Both the position numbers and the translations under genes were made by a program. From Methylobacter tundripaludum (GTDB taxonomy: Bacteria > Pseudomonadota > Gammaproteobacteria > Methylococcales > Methylomonadaceae), in NCBI RefSeq assembly GCF_002934365.1, contig NZ_PTIY01000002.1, forward strand, positions 1-64,000: a stretch of DNA of 64,000 nt. Reading direction: 5' to 3'. The notes beneath the pieces were generated by a model. The model saw only the letters and a program-made list of their open reading frames with translations, was not told the origin of the DNA and searched no databases. Shown here in pieces: positions 63,519-64,000 of this stretch. Position 1 is the stretch's first letter. The number at the start of each line of letters is the position of its first letter.

Positions 63519-64000
63519 TCATGCCGTAATCGGATAATCCCGGATGCGGCGAAGGCTGAACAAATATAGCACAGCAATCGGGACAACCAAGCCGAGCAGC
63601 CCGCTGAGCAGGCGCATATTGGTCTCGGAAACGGCCGGGCCGGCATAGACAAAGCGCGGAAAATGTTGGTAATCCTCGAGTGTGAGCGGCGTGTTCTCAA
63701 GCACTTTCGGCAGGAAAAACGCTTGCCATTCGCGGTGAAACGCATCGACCTGTTCAGACAAATGCCGGTAGCGGCTGTTGTCGGTGCCGGCTACGGCGTT
63801 TAACGCCTCCTGCATCACAATCGCCGGCGATAAAAAGCGCAGACTGTCGACGACGCGCTGTTGCCGCGCCAATTGCCTATCGTACCCCGCCATGATTTGG
63901 CTAATCCGGCCGGCCGCCGCTTGCTGCACCAATACCCGCTTCCTGATGGCCGCAACGTCATCGGCTTTTGCAAGCGGTTTCGCGGTCATTTCGGGATGCT
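63519..64000 (-). CDS. DUF3526 membrane protein, C-terminal part
   Basis: At least 156 residues; the frame stays open to the right edge, so the N-terminus lies outside the window. The part seen, including FLSPAIVMQEALNAVAGTDN, FHREWQAFFLPKVLENTPLT and FPRFVYAGPAVSETNMRLLS, fits DUF3526 (ABC-2-type permease-like). A C-terminal membrane helix LLGLVVPIAVLYLFSL is present. DUF3526 genes usually occur with ABC ATPases and PepSY proteins in metal or siderophore clusters. Confidence 0.8.
   Translation of the reverse strand, partial: HPEMTAKPLAKADDVAAIRKRVLVQQAAAGRISQIMAGYDRQLARQQRVVDSLRFLSPAIVMQEALNAVAGTDNSRYRHLSEQVDAFHREWQAFFLPKVLENTPLTLEDYQHFPRFVYAGPAVSETNMRLLSGLLGLVVPIAVLYLFSLRRIRDYPITA

Overview
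The window reads as chromosomal DNA of a gammaproteobacterial methanotroph (Methylococcales type). The main reasons are a copper monooxygenase operon in the A-B-C order of pxmABC with the metal-ligand residues of particulate methane monooxygenase, a complete pqqABCDE set, a metal-independent NAD formate dehydrogenase and a molybdate uptake cluster. The genus cannot be fixed from the sequence alone.

Layout. 1-94: tail of a 5S rRNA gene and its terminator. 0.27-3.2 kb: secreted protein, DUF2760 protein and a DnaK-like ATPase. 3.3-5.3 kb: UbiX-type flavin prenyltransferase and a royal-jelly/Yellow-type secreted protein. 5.3-10.8 kb: LysR regulator divergent from pxmABC, then an MFS transporter. 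11.0-15.2 kb (minus strand): pqqA-B-C, then a Uma2-family protein and a toxin-antitoxin pair whose toxin is frameshifted, then pqqD-E. 15.5-18.8 kb: small membrane protein, MoeB-type enzyme, CIRCE-controlled groESL. 18.9-24.4 kb: an orphan MshE/GspE-like ATPase, AraC regulator with a PhyH dioxygenase, a SAM methyltransferase and an HPP membrane protein. 24.5-34.3 kb: formate dehydrogenase, LysR regulator, then the molybdenum region with two ModC-like ATPases (one degenerate), a tandem-Mop molbindin, modB, modA, an AlgE-type porin and divergent modE, with an excellent ModE-type operator between porin and modE.

34.4-56.8 kb is an aryl polyene type pigment cluster: chain-length factor, acyltransferases, two ACPs, an acyl-ligase fused to a dehydratase, glycosyltransferase, aromatic ammonia-lyase, thioesterase, LolA-like carrier, MMPL exporter, a flavin-halogenase-like oxidoreductase, DUF3261 lipoprotein, two ketosynthases, dehydratase and ketoreductase. 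It is split at 42.2-47.2 kb by a REP-associated transposase (RAYT) with REP elements and a remnant of a second RAYT, an AT-rich type II restriction-modification system with a controller protein and C-boxes, and an alcohol dehydrogenase/monooxygenase pair. 56.9-64 kb: a DnaA-box cluster in a gene-free stretch, RRM and cold-shock proteins, PpnN, topoisomerase III, a PepSY membrane protein and a truncated DUF3526 protein at the right edge.

A strong overall signal is the density of small palindromic repeats of at least six sequence families. Several are nested inside one another. One appears to have been inserted in frame into the signal-peptide region of a lipoprotein gene and another forms the C-terminus of the ammonia-lyase. 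No CRISPR array, tRNA gene or prophage was seen.
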